Shown: positions 6,093 through 7,294 of the stretch, one piece after another
How the letters are laid out: every line of letters starts with the position of its first letter
Position numbering within the stretch: the first letter of the stretch is position 1
Assembly: GCA_964353455.1 (NCBI GenBank)
Contig: CAYGWP010000108.1
Location: 1 to 7,294 of the forward strand
Direction of reading: 5' to 3'
From: CAYGWP01 sp964353455
GTDB taxonomy: Bacteria; Planctomycetota; Phycisphaerae; FEN-1346
Length of the DNA stretch: 7,294 nucleotides
Notes under the pieces: generated by a model
Told to the model about the DNA's origin: nothing
Database searches by the model: none
What the model saw: only the letters and a program-made list of their open reading frames with translations
Position numbers and translations under genes: made by a program

Positions 6093-6147
6093 CGCCAAAC
6101 GCCGTCTTCAGCCGCCCTATACTTATCGGCTTCCTCTCCCTCTCCTA

Positions 6148-6153
6148 ATTATA
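6148..6153 (-). promoter_or_regulatory. Promoter -10 box (TATAAT) for the exported TPR-like protein
   Basis: A perfect sigma70-type TATAAT reads on the minus strand in the gap between the clpC terminator and the gene starting at 6072, in a locally AT-rich stretch of an otherwise GC-rich region. At 17-base spacing the upstream hexamer is TGCGCA, a poor match to TTGACA, so the -35 is weak or absent. The implied leader is about 70 bases. The location after a terminator and before a gene supports it; no transcription start has been measured. Confidence 0.6.
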
Positions 6154-6197
6154 GCCTATTTCCGGGAGAGTGCGCATGATTTGGCAAGCATCCCGGC

Positions 6198-6232
6198 AAA
6201 GAAAAGCGCGGCAGATCACGGACCCGCCGCGC
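6198..6232 (-). terminator. Rho-independent terminator of clpC
   Basis: On the minus strand GCGCGGC (6232-6226) pairs perfectly with GCCGCGC (6212-6206). The interior continues the stem through a G-U pair and GGUC/GAUC, leaving a CGU loop, for about 12 base pairs in all. The stem is followed at once by TTTTCTTT (6205-6198). It lies about 26 bases after the clpC stop codon. This is a textbook intrinsic terminator shape and it separates clpC from the next gene. Confidence 0.88.
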
Positions 6233-6258
6233 ACCAGGCTTCGGAACCGCGTCCGTCG

Positions 6259-7294
6259 TCAGGTGCCGTGATGGACCTCCACTGGCGGCGTGGCAGGCGC
6301 TGCGGAGCCTTCGAAATACAGATGGGCATCGCGGACGCTGATCGTGATGAGGGTCATGCCCTTGTATGAGCCGCGCAGCAGTTCCTCGGATATATGGTCC
6401 TCGACTAGGTGCTCGATCGCACGCCTGAGGGGCCGCGCGCCGAAGTCCGGATTGTACCCCTGGTTGATGAGGAACTCCTTCGCCTCATCCGTGAGTGACA
6501 GTCCCAGGTTCTGGCCCTTGAGGCGGCTGCGGACCTTCGCCAATTCAATATCGACGATGGTCTTGAGGTCGTCCCGCGTGAGTTGATGGAACATGATCGT
6601 CTCGTCCACGCGGTTCAGGAACTCCGGCCGGAAGTGCCGCTCCACCTCCTTCATCAGCATTTCCTTCGTCTGCTCATAGGTGGCTTCGGCGGTCTTCTTG
6701 CGGAACCCCAGCCCGGTCTGGTTCTTGATGATGTCGGCGCCGATGTTTGAGGTCATGCTGAGAACCGTGTTGCGGAACTCGATCCGCCGGCCGAACGAGT
6801 CCGTCAGGTTCCCTTCCTCCATGATCTGCAGAAGCATGTTGTAGACGTCGGCGTGGGCCTTCTCGATCTCGTCGAAGAGCACCACGCTGTAGGGCCGGCG
6901 GCGGATCCGCTCGGTCAACTGGCCGCCTTCCTCGTAGCCGACGTAGCCGGGAGGGGCGCCGATAAGACGCGACACGTTGTGCTTCTCCATGTATTCCGAC
7001 ATGTCTATCTGGACGAGGGCGTCCTCCTCGCCGAACATGAACTTCGCCAGCGCCCTGGCAAGAAGGGTCTTGCCGACGCCGGTTGGACCGATGAAGATGA
7101 AGGATCCCATCGGCCGGTTCGGGTCCTTGAGGCCGCTGCGGCTCCGCCGGACCGAGCGCGAGATGGCCGCGATCGCCTCGTCCTGGCTCACCACCATGTG
7201 GTGGAGTTCGCGCTCCATGTGGAGCAGGCGGTCCGCCTCCTCGCTTTCGAGGCGCGTGAGGGGGACCCCGGTCATGCGGCTCACGACCTCGGCG
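6259..7294 (-). CDS. clpC: ATP-dependent Clp protease ATP-binding subunit ClpC, C-terminal D2 AAA+ part (5' end outside window)
   Basis: This is the C-terminal half of a Hsp100 unfoldase that feeds proteins to the ClpP peptidase in the cytoplasm. The frame is open to the window edge (codons for A-E-V precede the GTG at 7284), so that GTG is internal and the true start lies beyond 7294. Counting from it: Walker A GPTGVGKT at residues 66-73, pore loop GYVG at 113-116, Walker B VVLFDE at 134-139, sensor 1 TSN at 178-180, arginine finger in FLNR at 222-225 and sensor 2 GARPLRR at 282-288. An LGF tripeptide at 192-194 sits where ClpA/ClpC carry the ClpP-docking loop, and this argues against ClpB. 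The ATPase core is intact and is followed by a short tail ending HHGT. The N domain, D1 and the UVR/middle domain cannot be seen. A strong terminator follows the stop by about 26 bases. Confidence 0.95.
   Translation of the reverse strand, partial: AEVVSRMTGVPLTRLESEEADRLLHMERELHHMVVSQDEAIAAISRSVRRSRSGLKDPNRPMGSFIFIGPTGVGKTLLARALAKFMFGEEDALVQIDMSEYMEKHNVSRLIGAPPGYVGYEEGGQLTERIRRRPYSVVLFDEIEKAHADVYNMLLQIMEEGNLTDSFGRRIEFRNTVLSMTSNIGADIIKNQTGLGFRKKTAEATYEQTKEMLMKEVERHFRPEFLNRVDETIMFHQLTRDDLKTIVDIELAKVRSRLKGQNLGLSLTDEAKEFLINQGYNPDFGARPLRRAIEHLVEDHISEELLRGSYKGMTLITISVRDAHLYFEGSAAPATPPVEVHHGT

Noticed and set aside
5080..6369. A 429-codon open frame on the plus strand opposite the exported TPR-like protein and the clpC end
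   Set aside because: It runs through the clpC terminator, the TATAAT region and the signal-peptide start on the other strand. It has an Arg-rich composition and no recognisable domain.
1..7294. Search for a defence system, CRISPR array, transposon ends or phage genes
   Set aside because: No direct-repeat array, transposase-like motif, terminal inverted repeats flanked by duplications or phage protein was seen; base composition is even and all genes run in one direction as in an ordinary chromosomal region.

Overview
This is a GC-rich bacterial window in which every gene I can support lies on the minus strand, so it is read from the high-coordinate end downwards. The best guess for the source is a member of the Planctomycetota or a close PVC relative. 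The reasons are the small protein at 730-1140, which I recognise as the Minf_1886 family typical of that superphylum, the very extended RicT/PSP1 protein, and the secreted Pro/Ala-rich TPR protein. The taxonomic call is inference; no rRNA or other phylogenetic marker is present apart from metG and clpC.

Layout in transcription order: (1) 7294-6259, the C-terminal AAA+ (D2) part of a ClpC-type unfoldase, cut by the window edge and closed by a strong hairpin-plus-U-tract terminator at 6198-6232. (2) 6072-4537, a monocistronic gene for an exported protein of 511 residues with a TPR-like C-terminal third. It has its own TATAAT box and a terminator-like hairpin at 4478-4501. (3) An intergenic region with a well-formed promoter (TTGAAG-17-TACAAT, 4437-4409) and a hairpin touching the ribosome binding site, leading into a tight five-gene run: ricT (4352-2808), metG (2806-1154), a Minf_1886-family gene (1140-730), an unlisted 35-codon single-pass membrane protein (704-597) and an unrecognised 160-residue protein (577-95). 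(4) 1-94, a short non-coding tail with overlapping small inverted repeats.

Working together: clpC is protein quality control and unrelated to the rest. The ricT-metG pair are separated by one base and are probably translationally coupled. RicT is an Fe-S, RNA-decay-associated protein in Bacillus, and MetG charges tRNA-Met, so the operon mixes translation and RNA metabolism. The three small downstream proteins have no established function; their position makes them candidates for the same theme or for a membrane-associated accessory role. No mobile element, CRISPR array, tRNA, rRNA or defence system is visible. The most rewarding unknowns are the 35-residue membrane protein and the 160-residue protein at the end of the operon.
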